Shown here: positions 32,280 through 41,188 of the stretch, one piece after another
How the letters are laid out: every line of letters begins with the position of its first letter
How positions within the stretch are numbered: the stretch's first letter is position 1
From: RHKX01 sp963823565
Lineage (GTDB): Bacteria > Actinomycetota > Thermoleophilia > Solirubrobacterales > 70-9
Direction of reading: 5' to 3'
NCBI GenBank assembly: GCA_963823565.1
Contig: CAWGLR010000003.1
Coordinates: forward strand, 682,001-746,000
Length of the DNA: 64,000 nt
Notes under the pieces: generated by a model
Databases searched by the model: none
Told to the model about the DNA's origin: nothing
The model's input: only the letters and a program-made list of their open reading frames with translations
Program-made: the position numbers and the translations under genes

Positions 32280-33242
32280 GCCGGAGAGGTGCTCAACCGT
32301 CCGTGCGGAGGCCAGTTCGAGAACATCCTCGAGGCCATCGGCAACACGCCGCTCGTCGAGCTCGGCCGGCTCTCGCCCTCCCCGGGCGTGCGCATCTGGG
32401 CGAAGATGGAGGGGCGCAACCCGACCGGCTCGGTCAAGGACCGCGTCGCGAAGGCGATGATCGATCGCGCCGAGTCGGAGGGGCTGATCTCGCCGGGGCA
32501 GACGATCCTCGAGCCGACCTCGGGCAACACCGGGATCGCGCTGTCGATGATCGCTCGGCGCAAGGGCTACCGGATGAAGGCCGTGATGCCGGACAACGTC
32601 ACCGCCGAGCGCTCGCAGCTGCTCGCGATGTACGGCGCCGAGATCATCTACTCGGAAGGCGCCAAGGGCTCCAACGGCGCGGTCGAGCTCGCCCTCGACA
32701 TCGCCGGCCGCGACCCCTCCTACTACATGCCCTACCAGTACGGCAACGACGCCAACCCGATGGCCCACTACAACGGGACGGCCCCGGAGATCCTCGAGGA
32801 GCTCGACGAGGTGTCGGCCTTCGTCGGCGGCCTCGGCACCGGCGGGACGCTGATGGGAGTCGGCCGCCGGCTCAAGGAGGAGAACCCGGACACCAAGATC
32901 GTCGCCTCCGAGCCGATGCAGGGCGAGAACGTCGAGGGCCTGCGCTCGCTCGACGACGGCTTCATCCCGCCGATCATCGACCTTTCGATCCTCGACCGGA
33001 AGATCATGGTCTCCAACCGCGACTCGATCCTCTGGACGCAGAAGCTGCTCCACGAGGAGGGGATCTTCGCCGGGGTCAGCGCCGGGGCGATCGCCTACGT
33101 CGCCAACCGCATCGCCGGCGAGATGGACGAGGGCAACGTCGTCTTCCTGATCCCCGACGACGGCTGGAAGTACCTCTCCTCCGGCGTCTACACGAAGTCG
33201 ATCGACGAGCTCGAGGACGTCGAGAGCCAGAACTTCTGGTGA
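32277..33242 (+). CDS. cysM: Cysteine synthase (CysM-type, CysO-thiocarboxylate dependent)
   Basis: A 321-residue fold-type II PLP enzyme. The PLP Lys is in NPTGSVKDRVA (about 51), substrate loop TSGNTGIAL, phosphate-binding GTGGTLMG and the C-terminal PDDGWKYLSSG. In mycobacteria CysM uses O-phosphoserine and CysO thiocarboxylate rather than free sulfide; the adjacent Mec-type protease and the CysO-like gene at 20369 argue for that here. The Mec gene overlaps the stop by four bases (GTGA). The promoter element is shared with the CysO-activating enzyme gene at 18032. Confidence 0.95.
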   Translation: MAGEVLNRPCGGQFENILEAIGNTPLVELGRLSPSPGVRIWAKMEGRNPTGSVKDRVAKAMIDRAESEGLISPGQTILEPTSGNTGIALSMIARRKGYRMKAVMPDNVTAERSQLLAMYGAEIIYSEGAKGSNGAVELALDIAGRDPSYYMPYQYGNDANPMAHYNGTAPEILEELDEVSAFVGGLGTGGTLMGVGRRLKEENPDTKIVASEPMQGENVEGLRSLDDGFIPPIIDLSILDRKIMVSNRDSILWTQKLLHEEGIFAGVSAGAIAYVANRIAGEMDEGNVVFLIPDDGWKYLSSGVYTKSIDELEDVESQNFW

Positions 33243-33637
33243 GGATCTCCCGGGAGCTGATCGACGAGATCGTCGCCCACTCCCGCGACGACCTCCCGAA
33301 CGAGTGCTGCGGCCTGATGGGCGGGCGCGACGGCGAGCTCACGTCGGTCCATCGCGCGCGCAACGCCGCTGCGACCTGGTTGCGCTACGAACTCCATCCC
33401 AGCGACCAGCTCAAGATCATGAACCGGATCGAGGAGGACGGCGAGGAGCTGGCCGGGATCTACCACTCCCACACCAAGTCGGAGGCCTATCCGTCGCAGA
33501 CCGACATCAACCTCGCCGAGGCCTGGCCCGACCCCCTCTATCTGATCTGTTCGCTGGAGAACCCCGACGAGCCCGTCGTCCGCGCGTTCGAGATCCGTGA
33601 CGGCGGCGTCGAGGAGGTCGATCTCGACGTCGTCTGA
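33239..33637 (+). CDS. mec: JAMM/M67 metalloprotease (Mec-type)
   Basis: A 132-residue JAB1/MPN+ zinc peptidase with the full motif: Glu in PNECCGLMGG and HSHTKSEAYPSQTD (HxH-x7-SxxD) at about residues 80-93. In mycobacteria Mec cleaves the cysteine formed at the C-terminus of CysO. In this genome the CysO-like carrier ends GGSR, so the enzyme may also perform the initial trimming, as QbsD does for QbsE in Pseudomonas. GTG 33239 overlaps the cysM stop, so both are co-translated. Confidence 0.93.
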   Translation: MRISRELIDEIVAHSRDDLPNECCGLMGGRDGELTSVHRARNAAATWLRYELHPSDQLKIMNRIEEDGEELAGIYHSHTKSEAYPSQTDINLAEAWPDPLYLICSLENPDEPVVRAFEIRDGGVEEVDLDVV

Positions 33638-34124
33638 GGGGTCGCTGCTCTGCCGCAACTGCGGCCTCTCGCACCCTCCCGACGAGCGGTTCTGCCGCAA
33701 CTGCGGCCGGCCGCTGGTCCTCGCCGACGGCGAGGAGCTCGATCCCGGCGAGGCGGCCCGCCGTGCCCGCAAGGTCAACCCGCGACTCTCCCGCGGCGAG
33801 CCGCAGCGGGTCGCCGTCGTCGCCAACATCGCCGAGGGCGAGCTCGTCCAGGGGATCCTGCTCGAGGAGGGGATCCCGAGCTACCTGCGCCGGTCCGCCG
33901 GCTTCGACGTTCCCGACTTCCTCGCCGCCGGCCCGCGCGACGTGATGGTCCCCGCCTCGGCAGTCGAGGCGGCGCGAGAGCTCCTGACCGGGCAGGCCGA
34001 GCTCGCCGAGACGGGGTCGATCGAGGACCCGGGGCGGGCGGCGCTGCGCTTCGCCGCGATGTTCCTGGTCGCCCTGCTGATCTTCAGCGCGATCGCGGGC
34101 ACGCTCTTCGCGATCGCGCGCTGA
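33597..34124 (+). CDS. Zinc-ribbon DUF2007 membrane protein
   Basis: A 175-residue protein with an N-terminal zinc ribbon (LCRNCGLSHPPDERFCRNCG, CxxC...CxxC), a DUF2007-like domain (about 70-130: VVANIAEGELVQGILLEEGI and VPASAVEAARELL), and a C-terminal transmembrane helix (150-172). Function unknown; such proteins are thought to be regulatory or quality-control factors. GTG 33597 lies inside mec; a CTG at 33645 just before the zinc ribbon, with GAGGGG upstream, would avoid most overlap. Same direction as cysM-mec. Confidence 0.8.
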   Translation: MTAASRRSISTSSEGSLLCRNCGLSHPPDERFCRNCGRPLVLADGEELDPGEAARRARKVNPRLSRGEPQRVAVVANIAEGELVQGILLEEGIPSYLRRSAGFDVPDFLAAGPRDVMVPASAVEAARELLTGQAELAETGSIEDPGRAALRFAAMFLVALLIFSAIAGTLFAIAR

Positions 34125-34127
34125 GCG

Positions 34128-34889
34128 TCAGGTGGCGCGCGGTCCCGCCGCCGCCACCCGGTCGACGTGGTCGCGCCAGGCGGCCTCGATGTCGCGGATC
34201 GGGGCGTCGAAGGCGGTCTCGAGTGTCGCCACCGGGCCCGCCTTTGGCAGCCGGGAGGCGAGCAGGTCGCAGCTCGCCTGCCCCCGCTCCTCGGCGAGCA
34301 GGTCGAAGACGGTGCCGCCGAGGATCACCGCGTCTCGCATCGAGGGCGGGAAGCTCGGGCGGTCCGCGTCGGCGAGCCGTCGCAGGATCGCGGCGCGGAA
34401 GTCGGCCGACTGGCCGGCGTAGTGCTGCGCTGCCCCCTCGATCAGCCATGCCCAGCGCAGGTAGCGGGCGAAGGCCCGGGGACCCCACGGCGGCGGCATC
34501 CGGTCGTTGTGGGTGGCGAGGGCGATCTGCGCATAGAGCCGCTTCGCGGTGCCGAGCAGCGCCCGCCGCGAATCCGGCCCCGCCGCCCGTCGCTCCAGCG
34601 CCGCGTCGGTCAGCGTGTGGAGCTCGCTCGTCGTCGCCCAGCCCGCGAGATACCGGCGGCCCGCCGCCGAGGCGACCATCCGCGCCGCCGGCAGGAACGG
34701 ATGCGCCGCCGCCAGCCACGCCCCATTGGGGTGGATCACAACCGTGATCCCGCCCGGGGCGCTGTCGAAGCGATCCTCGAGCCGCAGCCGCAGGTCCTCG
34801 AGCTCGTCGAGCGTCCGCTCCGCCGTCTCCTCGTCCCCCTCCTCGAAGCGGGCGGTGAAGCTCAGCGAATCGGTCTCGGTCCAGGGCAT
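34128..34889 (-). CDS. Peptidase-MA-like protein without HExxH
   Basis: A 253-residue soluble protein. RWAWLIEGAAQHYAGQS (about 157-173) resembles the W-x-x-EG-x-A-x-Y segment carrying the third zinc ligand in gluzincin-like peptidases, but the expected HExxH helix is absent; the corresponding region reads TTSELHTLTDAALER. It is therefore probably a non-catalytic relative or a distinct family. ATG 34889 is preceded by TACCCT (34898-34903, minus sense) with 8 bases between, a leaderless pattern. It converges with the DUF2007 gene, 3 bases apart. Confidence 0.7.
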   Translation of the reverse strand: MPWTETDSLSFTARFEEGDEETAERTLDELEDLRLRLEDRFDSAPGGITVVIHPNGAWLAAAHPFLPAARMVASAAGRRYLAGWATTSELHTLTDAALERRAAGPDSRRALLGTAKRLYAQIALATHNDRMPPPWGPRAFARYLRWAWLIEGAAQHYAGQSADFRAAILRRLADADRPSFPPSMRDAVILGGTVFDLLAEERGQASCDLLASRLPKAGPVATLETAFDAPIRDIEAAWRDHVDRVAAAGPRAT

Positions 34890-35232
34890 GGGCGGGGAGG
34901 GTATGGGCACCAGGCAGCCATCGGTGGTTACGCTCGCTCGGTGTGGACGCGAGGGCTCGGGGGCTGGGCCGATCAACGCTGAAGGGCCTGCTTGGAGTCG
35001 CAGCCACGTGGCTCGCGATGGCCGGGACCGACGGAGCTGACTGCGGGGCCTGGGCCACTGGGGTCGCTCAGTTCGATATGTCGTAGTCAGTGACCCCGGC
35101 GGGGTCGATTCGTCCGGGACAGCGGACGGATAGACCCCAGCGAACCGGGAGGCGCCAAACCGCCACCCCCTCGGTGCCACTCGCGCGGGAACACCGCTCT
35201 CCATGGAGGCTGGCGGCCTCTGCCGACGTCCC
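34890..35232. other. Gene-free interval with strong hairpins
   Basis: 343 bases without a credible gene. It contains a GACCCC-GGC-GGGGTC hairpin (35092-35106) and a long hairpin at 35101-35138: 16-base arms (one mismatch, one G-U pair) around a GGACAG loop. The two compete for GGGGTC. They lie downstream of the minus-strand DUF1152 gene and upstream of the gene at 34889, so termination of the former is the simplest role. The rest shows nothing clear. Confidence 0.6.
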
Positions 35233-36195
35233 TCACGCCCGCGCCTCCGCCACCCGCCGGCGCTCGTACTCGAGCTCGGTGACCAGGCCGGTGGCGGCGA
35301 GGATTTCCTGAGCCTCCTCGAGCGACCCGGCGCCGGCGACCAGGTCGGCGAGGGGGGCGGGGCCGCCGATGGCGCGAATCGGGTCGAAGACGAAGGCGAG
35401 CGCGCCGATCGGCCCGAGGTCGACGGTGCGGCGGCCGCCGCGGATCTCGGCGGGGCCGATCTCGCCGAGGGCGCAGCGGGCGGCCATCAGGCTCGCCTCG
35501 GTCGGCACGGTGCCGGCGAGCTCGATCAGCTCCTCGGCGACGTGGGCGGGAGGGGAGAGCGTCGTCAGCCAGGCGCCCGCCCGGCCGAGCGCGGCGACGC
35601 GGCCGAGCACCTCGGCATGGGTGAGCTCGCCGTCGCAGCCGGAGCCGAAGGCGCAGCCGAGCACGGCGAGCCCGTCGGGGAGGTGACGCGCGGCGGCGAG
35701 CATCACGGCATCGCAGAGGGGGCTCGCGAGGCCGGGCTCGCTGCCGTCGGCGAGGACGTCGCCGCCGACGTCGAGCAGGACGACGAGGTCGCAGGCGAGG
35801 TGCCCGGCCGCGGCGGCGATCGCCTCGCCGGTCCGCGCGGGGCCGCCGTTGACGTCGATCAGCGCCGTCGGGCGGCCGAGGTGGGCGGCGACGCCCGCCT
35901 CGGCGAGCCGGGCGCCCTCGGGGGTGCGGCCCCCGGGGCCGCAGAGCGCGGCGTCGGTGGCGCCGATCCGCTCGATCCCGTCGAGGTGGTCGAGCGGCCT
36001 CGGGCCGGCGTGATGGGGATCGATCGAGTACCGCTCCCAGGCCACGCCGCCGAGCTCGGCGGCGCCGCCCGCGGTCTCGATCGCGCGAGCGATCGCCAGC
36101 GAGCCGACGACGTCGCCGCCACCGCCGATGCCGAGCACGAGCGCCCGGCGCCGGCCGGCGAACGGCCCGCCGGCGATCGCGGGGCCGGCGTTCAT
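35233..36195 (-). CDS. DUF1152 family protein
   Basis: A 320-residue protein. The N-terminal RRALVLGIGGGGDVVGSLAI is a glycine-rich nucleotide-binding-like loop found in DUF1152 proteins; AWERYSIDPHHAGPRPLDHL, TALIDVNGGPARTGE, VVLLDVGGDVLADGSEPGL and LAVLGCAFGSGCDGELTHAE support the family, which is shared by archaea and actinobacteria and has no established reaction. The glycine loop and acidic clusters suggest binding of a nucleotide or sugar-nucleotide. No signal or membrane segment. It lies 19 bases after the DUF1802 gene and is probably co-transcribed with it. Confidence 0.82.
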   Translation of the reverse strand: MNAGPAIAGGPFAGRRRALVLGIGGGGDVVGSLAIARAIETAGGAAELGGVAWERYSIDPHHAGPRPLDHLDGIERIGATDAALCGPGGRTPEGARLAEAGVAAHLGRPTALIDVNGGPARTGEAIAAAAGHLACDLVVLLDVGGDVLADGSEPGLASPLCDAVMLAAARHLPDGLAVLGCAFGSGCDGELTHAEVLGRVAALGRAGAWLTTLSPPAHVAEELIELAGTVPTEASLMAARCALGEIGPAEIRGGRRTVDLGPIGALAFVFDPIRAIGGPAPLADLVAGAGSLEEAQEILAATGLVTELEYERRRVAEARA

Positions 36196-36214
36196 GTCCC
36201 TCGGCGCGTCGGGC

Positions 36215-36856
36215 TCAGGCCAGCGCCGGCTCGCGCTCTTCGACCTCGCCGCCGCACGCGGTGCGGATCTCGGCGGTCGCGCGAGTGAACTCGTCGTCGG
36301 CCATCACCGGGACGCCCTCGAACGGGAGGTCGCGGTCGATCTCGACCCACGAGTGGCAACCGAGGTGCTCGTCGCGGACGCGGACCGTGACCGGCCGCGG
36401 GATGCGATGCACCTTGAGCACGAGGACGTGGAGCGGATGCGTCCGCTTCCAGCGCAGGCGCTTGCGCGCGTAGTCCTGCGTCCACACGTGGTAGGGCGAG
36501 AGCGCGTCGACGATGCGGGGATCGTCGGTGGTGAAGTGATCGGAGACCTCGGCCCAGGCGCGGATGCGGACCCGGTCGGGCTGCGCGATTCCGCCGTCCT
36601 GGAGCAGCGCGCGGGGCGGCGGCTCCTCGTCGGGCCAGACGCCCTCCTCGAGCGCGCGGCGCAGCTCGGGGTGATGGGACTCGCGCACGAGGTCGTTGCG
36701 CTGGTGATCGAAGGTCGGGTAGAGGAAGAAGCGGTCGTGCTCGAGCTCGAAGTGCTTGTTCTCCTCGCGGATCCCCCCCTTGCGGAGGGTGACGAGCTGC
36801 TCGCCCTCGGCGAGGGCGCGCACCGTTACTGACCATTCCTTGAACGCGATGGGCAT
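36215..36856 (-). CDS. DUF1802 family protein
   Basis: A 213-residue cytoplasmic protein with the DUF1802 opening FKEWSVTVRALAEGEQLVTL, the RKGGIRE motif and FFLYPTFDHQRNDLV, followed by HVLVLKVHRIPRPVTV and CHSWVEIDRDL. Family function is unknown; in some cyanobacteria and actinobacteria these genes sit near restriction or stress genes, which is not the case here. Upstream 36857-36998 carries an AT-rich patch (CAAATAAGTTTCGAA on the plus strand at about 36977) that could hold its promoter. Confidence 0.82.
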   Translation of the reverse strand: MPIAFKEWSVTVRALAEGEQLVTLRKGGIREENKHFELEHDRFFLYPTFDHQRNDLVRESHHPELRRALEEGVWPDEEPPPRALLQDGGIAQPDRVRIRAWAEVSDHFTTDDPRIVDALSPYHVWTQDYARKRLRWKRTHPLHVLVLKVHRIPRPVTVRVRDEHLGCHSWVEIDRDLPFEGVPVMADDEFTRATAEIRTACGGEVEEREPALA

Positions 36857-36998
36857 GTTGAAATCGTCCGGGGTCGAGGTGGGGGCGGGGTCGGAGTGCT
36901 CGGACGAGGCGACTCCCGCCGGGCCTTGCTTACGGCCGTCGGAGGGCCGCGAGTCTAGAACAGCTTCGGCAAATCGCCAAATAAGTTTCGAATGTCAC

Positions 36999-38573
36999 TC
37001 AGTCGTCTGAAACGGCGCGCCCAGAGCTCGCACTCGACCGATCGGTCGATGCCGGAAGCCCGTGTCCCCCGCCGCCGGGGGTCTCGATGCTCAGCACCGC
37101 GCCGGGTTCCAGCGTCCCCTCGCACTTGGCCGCGACGGGCTCGCCGTCGACCAGGTTCCGCCCCGCGGCGCCGTCCTCGCCGCCGGCCAGACCGCGTGGC
37201 CCGCGCGCCCGGCGCTCGGTGATCAGCGTGTATCTCATCGCCCGCAGCGCCTCGATCTCGCGCACAACGCCCTCGCCTCCCCGATGCCCGCCGGCGCCGC
37301 CGCTCCCGCGGCGCAGCTCGAGCCGGCGGACCCGCAGCGGCAGCTCCGTCTCGAGCGCCTCGATCGGCGTGTTCAGCGTGTTGGACATGGCCACGTGGAC
37401 CGCGCTCGGGCCATCGGCGCCCGGGCTCGCACCCTGGCCGCCGCCGATCGTCTCGTAGTAGGTGAAGGCCTCCTCGCCCTCGGCGGCGAAGGTGACGTTG
37501 TTCATCGTGCCCTGTCCCTGCGCGGGCCCGTCGGCCAGGTCGGCCAGGGCCGTCAGCACGAGGTCGGCGACGCGGCTGGACGTCTCGACGTTCCCGGCCG
37601 CCACCGCGGCCCCGGGCCGCGCGTTGAGGACGCTTCCGAGGGGCGCCTCGACCCGCACCGGCCGGTGGCCGCCCGCGCACGGCGGCGCGTCGGAGTCGGT
37701 GAGGACCCGGACCGCGAACAGCGATGCCGCCTTCGTCACCGGCAGCGGGCAGTTCAGATTGCCGCCCACCTGCGGCGCCGAGCCGGCGAAGTCGATCTCC
37801 AGCTCGGATCCGGCGACCCGCACCGCCACCCGCAGCGGGATGTCGGAGCCGTCCGCCCCCTCGAGGAAGTCCTCCGCCTCATAGGTGCCGTCGGGGAGCC
37901 GCTCGATCGCCGCCCGGCTGCGGCGCTCGGCGTAGTCGAGGACCGCCGTCATCCCGGCGGTCAGGAGATCGCGGCCGTGGCGCTCGGCGAGCTCGCGCAG
38001 GCGCACGTCCCCGAGCCGGTTGGCCGCGCGCTGGGCGCGGAGGTCGGCGAGCCGCTGGCGCGGGTTGCGCATCCGCCCGACGAGATCGGAGATCACGCCG
38101 TCGTCGACGAGCCGCGGGGAGATCACCACGCCCTCCTCCGCGAGCACGTGCGAGTCCGCCGGCATGCTCCCCGGGGTCGGGCCGCCGACGTCGGCGTGGT
38201 GCGCTCGGCTCGCCGCCCACGCCACCTGCTCGCCGCCGACGAAGATCGGGGAGACCAGCGTGATGTCGGGGAGATGGGTGCCGCCGCGGAAAGGGTCGTT
38301 GAGGACCCAGACGTCCCCCTCGGCGGGCTCGCGCCCCTCGGCGATGACGGCCGCGACCGCGTCGGGCATCGAGCCGAGGTGCACCGGGATGTGCTCGGCC
38401 TGCATGACCAGCTCGCCGCCCGGCTCGAACAGCGCCGTCGAGCAGTCGCGCCGCTCTTTGATGTTGGGGGAGTGGGCGGCGCCGATCAGCGCGGCGCCCA
38501 TCTCGTCGCAGACCGCGCGCAGCCCGCCCGTCAGCACGGCGAGCGTGACCGGATCGACCTCCCGCCCGCTCAC
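36999..38573 (-). CDS. hyuB: Hydantoinase B/oxoprolinase-type subunit
   Basis: A 524-residue HyuB protein. Landmarks: MGAALIGAAHSPNIKERRD, HLGSMPDAV, VLNDPFRGGTHLPDI, VGGNLNCPLPVTKAA and GQGTMNNVTF. HyuA and HyuB together hydrolyse hydantoins or 5-oxoproline in an ATP-dependent way. The start is GTG 38573, overlapping the hyuA stop (GTGA), which puts both on one message. No permease or amidohydrolase lies beside them, so the substrate stays open. Confidence 0.93.
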   Translation of the reverse strand: MSGREVDPVTLAVLTGGLRAVCDEMGAALIGAAHSPNIKERRDCSTALFEPGGELVMQAEHIPVHLGSMPDAVAAVIAEGREPAEGDVWVLNDPFRGGTHLPDITLVSPIFVGGEQVAWAASRAHHADVGGPTPGSMPADSHVLAEEGVVISPRLVDDGVISDLVGRMRNPRQRLADLRAQRAANRLGDVRLRELAERHGRDLLTAGMTAVLDYAERRSRAAIERLPDGTYEAEDFLEGADGSDIPLRVAVRVAGSELEIDFAGSAPQVGGNLNCPLPVTKAASLFAVRVLTDSDAPPCAGGHRPVRVEAPLGSVLNARPGAAVAAGNVETSSRVADLVLTALADLADGPAQGQGTMNNVTFAAEGEEAFTYYETIGGGQGASPGADGPSAVHVAMSNTLNTPIEALETELPLRVRRLELRRGSGGAGGHRGGEGVVREIEALRAMRYTLITERRARGPRGLAGGEDGAAGRNLVDGEPVAAKCEGTLEPGAVLSIETPGGGGHGLPASTDRSSASSGRAVSDD

Positions 38574-40546
38574 GCGCCCGCCTCGGCGGCGATCGTCCCG
38601 TGCTCGTCGACCCGCGCGGTCCATCCGGGCGGGAGCAGCAGCGTCGTCTCGGGCAGCTCGAAGGCGCAGGGTCCCTCGGCCTCGAACCCGGCCGGCGGCT
38701 CGCCGCGGTGGACCGTTCCCTCGACCCGCTCGCCCGCGAAGCGCATCGGCCGGCTCACCGCCGGCGGCTCCTCCTCGCCGGCGGTGAGCCCGCCGACCTC
38801 CGCCGCGGGCACCCGGGAGGAGACGCGGATGCTCACCAGCTCCACATCGCCGTCTTCCTCGCGGAAGCCGTAGCGGCGCTCGTGCGCGGCGGCGAAGCCC
38901 TCAGCCAGCTCGCCGGGGTCGGGGCGGAGGCCGCCGGGGACGTCGAGCTCGAACGACTGGCCCCGGTAGCGGAGCTCGTAGGCGGCCTCGACGATCGCGT
39001 GCTCCTGCGGCGAGAGCGACTCCGCGAGCGCCGCCACCTCGGCCGCGATCCGCTCGGCCGAGGCGTCGGCGAGCGGCAGCATCACGCTGCGGGCGGTCTC
39101 GCGGCGGCGGTCGGAGGCGACGAGGCCGAGCGCCGAGAGCACCCCGCCGGTGCGCGGGCAGAGGATGCGGGTGACGCCGAGCTCGGCGGCGATCGCGCAG
39201 GCGTGCAGCGGCCCGGCGCCGCCGAACGGGAGCAGGGCGAAGCGGCGGGGATCGACGCCGCGCTCGACCGTCACCACTCGCAGCGCGCGCACCATCTCCG
39301 CGTTCGCTACCGCGATCGCGCCCTCGGCGGCCTCGTCCCGGCTCAACCCGAGGGTCGATGCGATCGGGGCGATCGCCCGCTCCGCCGCGTCGCGGTCGAG
39401 CTCGACCCCGCCGGCGAGCCCGCCCTCGGCGCCGAGGTAGCCCAGCAGCAGGTTGGCGTCGGTCACCGTCGGCTCGCTCCCGCCGTGGCCGTAGCAGGCG
39501 GGCCCGGGCTCGGCGCCCGCCGACCGCGGCCCGACCCGGAGCGCTCCGCCGGGATCGATCCATGCGATCGACCCACCGCCGGCGCCGACCGTGTGGACGT
39601 CGACCATCGGAAGCTGGATCGGCCGGCCGGCGACCTCGCGCTCCTCGGTCCGGCGCACGGCGCCGTCCTCGACCACGCAGACGTCGCAGGAGGTCCCGCC
39701 CATGTCGAAGCCGAGCGCGTCGCCGTCGCCGCTGAGCCGGGCGATCAACCCCGCCCCGACCGCGCCGCCCGCCGGCCCGCTGAGCACGCTCCAGGCGCCT
39801 CCCCGGGCCGCCGCGGCCGCGTCGACGACGCCTCCGGAGGACTGCATGACGACCGGCAGCGGCAGACCGCGGCGCTCGCACCGCCGTGCCAGGCCGGAGA
39901 TGTAGCGGTCGAGGAGCGGCGCGAGGTAGGCGTCGAGGACCGTCGTCGCGCAGCGCTCGTACTCGCGGAAGCGAGGCAGCACCTCCGAGGAGGCGGACAC
40001 TGGCACGCCGGGCAGCTCGCGGCGCAGCGCCGCGGCCAGGCGGGCCTCGTGCTCGGGCTCGCGGTAGGAGAACAGCAGGCAGATCGCGATCGCCTCGGGG
40101 TCGAGCCGCCGCGCCTCGGCGACGACGCGCTCGACCTCGGCGTCATCGAGCCCGGCGATCGTTCCGTCCGGCCCGACGCGCTCGGCCACCCCGATTCGCA
40201 GCTCCGGGGGCGAGAGCGGCGGCGGGCGGTCGGCGGCGAGGTCGTAGAGCTTGGGACGGTTCTGGCGGGCGATCTCGAGCAGGTCGGTGAAGCCCTCGGT
40301 GGCGATCAGCAGCGTGCGGGCGCCGCGCCGCTCCAGGAGCGCGTTGGTGCCGACCGTCATCCCGTGGGCGAAGTGCGTGACCTCCGACGGGTCCGCTCCG
40401 GCGGCCGCGAGGACGGCTTCGACGGCGGCCATCACCCCGACCGACTGGTCGGCCGGGGTCGAGGGCACCTTCGCCGAGTGCGTCGAGGAGCCGTCGACGA
40501 GGACGGCGTCCGTGAACGTCCCTCCTACGTCGACGCCGAGAAGCAC
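38570..40546 (-). CDS. hyuA: Hydantoinase A/oxoprolinase-type ATPase subunit
   Basis: A 658-residue HyuA protein with an actin-like ATPase fold: LLGVDVGGTFTDAVLVDG (phosphate loop), HGMTVGTNALLERRG, FDMGGTSCDVCVV, VDVHTVGAGGGSIAW and LPFGGAGPLHACAIA. It should couple ATP use to ring opening by HyuB. Start is GTG 40546 with GAGGGG immediately upstream. Standard length for the family. Confidence 0.94.
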   Translation of the reverse strand: MLLGVDVGGTFTDAVLVDGSSTHSAKVPSTPADQSVGVMAAVEAVLAAAGADPSEVTHFAHGMTVGTNALLERRGARTLLIATEGFTDLLEIARQNRPKLYDLAADRPPPLSPPELRIGVAERVGPDGTIAGLDDAEVERVVAEARRLDPEAIAICLLFSYREPEHEARLAAALRRELPGVPVSASSEVLPRFREYERCATTVLDAYLAPLLDRYISGLARRCERRGLPLPVVMQSSGGVVDAAAAARGGAWSVLSGPAGGAVGAGLIARLSGDGDALGFDMGGTSCDVCVVEDGAVRRTEEREVAGRPIQLPMVDVHTVGAGGGSIAWIDPGGALRVGPRSAGAEPGPACYGHGGSEPTVTDANLLLGYLGAEGGLAGGVELDRDAAERAIAPIASTLGLSRDEAAEGAIAVANAEMVRALRVVTVERGVDPRRFALLPFGGAGPLHACAIAAELGVTRILCPRTGGVLSALGLVASDRRRETARSVMLPLADASAERIAAEVAALAESLSPQEHAIVEAAYELRYRGQSFELDVPGGLRPDPGELAEGFAAAHERRYGFREEDGDVELVSIRVSSRVPAAEVGGLTAGEEEPPAVSRPMRFAGERVEGTVHRGEPPAGFEAEGPCAFELPETTLLLPPGWTARVDEHGTIAAEAGA

Positions 40547-40591
40547 CCCTCGTAGTCTGCCGTCCCGGTCGCCTCAGGGCGGCCCCCGGCG

Positions 40592-41041
40592 CTAGGCGGC
40601 GACGGGGACGTCGCCGCTTTCGGCGGCCGGCAGCTCGAGGTCGAGGTCCTCCTCGAGGTGCTTGTGGGAGGGGCAGTAGTCGCGGCCGGGCAGCGGCTCC
40701 CGCTGGCAGGGGGTCCCGCGGCGGGTGTGCGCGCGGCACTCGCGGGCGCCGGCGAGCGCCAGCTCCTCGGCGGGGACCGTCTCCAGGTACTGAAGCGCCA
40801 GGCGCACGTTGCACTCGACGACGCGGTAGACGAAGAGCTGCTCCTTGATCGGGAACAGGTTGCGCAGGTCGGCGAACAGGACCTTCGTCGGCTTGGCGAA
40901 GTAGCGGCGGTCGGTGACGAGCCGGCTCATCGTCGACTCGCAGGCCTCGAGGATGCGCTGCTTGCTGGCGCAGCCCGCGGCCCCTGTGTCGGCGATCCTG
41001 GGAGCGAGCTCTCGATAGATCGAACGGCTGAATTGGTACAT
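40592..41041 (-). CDS. Small protein with a C-terminal treble-clef-like zinc site
   Basis: A 149-residue protein. The N-terminal 95 residues are helical and basic (KQRILEACESTMSRLVTDRR). The C-terminus contains ECRAHTRRGTPCQREPLPG followed by RDYCPSHKH, a C-x8-C...C-x2-H pattern seen in small zinc fingers of the TRxGxPC type found in phage and actinobacterial proteins. The last 25 residues are acidic. Function unknown; nucleic-acid binding is plausible. The 5' region (41042-41188) has an inverted repeat GTTAA-N7-TTAAC at 41131-41147 and an AT-rich TTATG box. Confidence 0.75.
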   Translation of the reverse strand: MYQFSRSIYRELAPRIADTGAAGCASKQRILEACESTMSRLVTDRRYFAKPTKVLFADLRNLFPIKEQLFVYRVVECNVRLALQYLETVPAEELALAGARECRAHTRRGTPCQREPLPGRDYCPSHKHLEEDLDLELPAAESGDVPVAA

Positions 41042-41188
41042 AGGTCTCTCTGAACCCCCTGCCAGGTCGGTCCGGGAAACCCCCCGCAGGCATAAGAATG
41101 CAGCGGGGATGTGAAGGTCGCTCTCGGCGACGTTAAGTTCGGGTTAACCAGCAGGTCTCAGGCGTCGGCCGATCGGCGGAGCCGGGCC

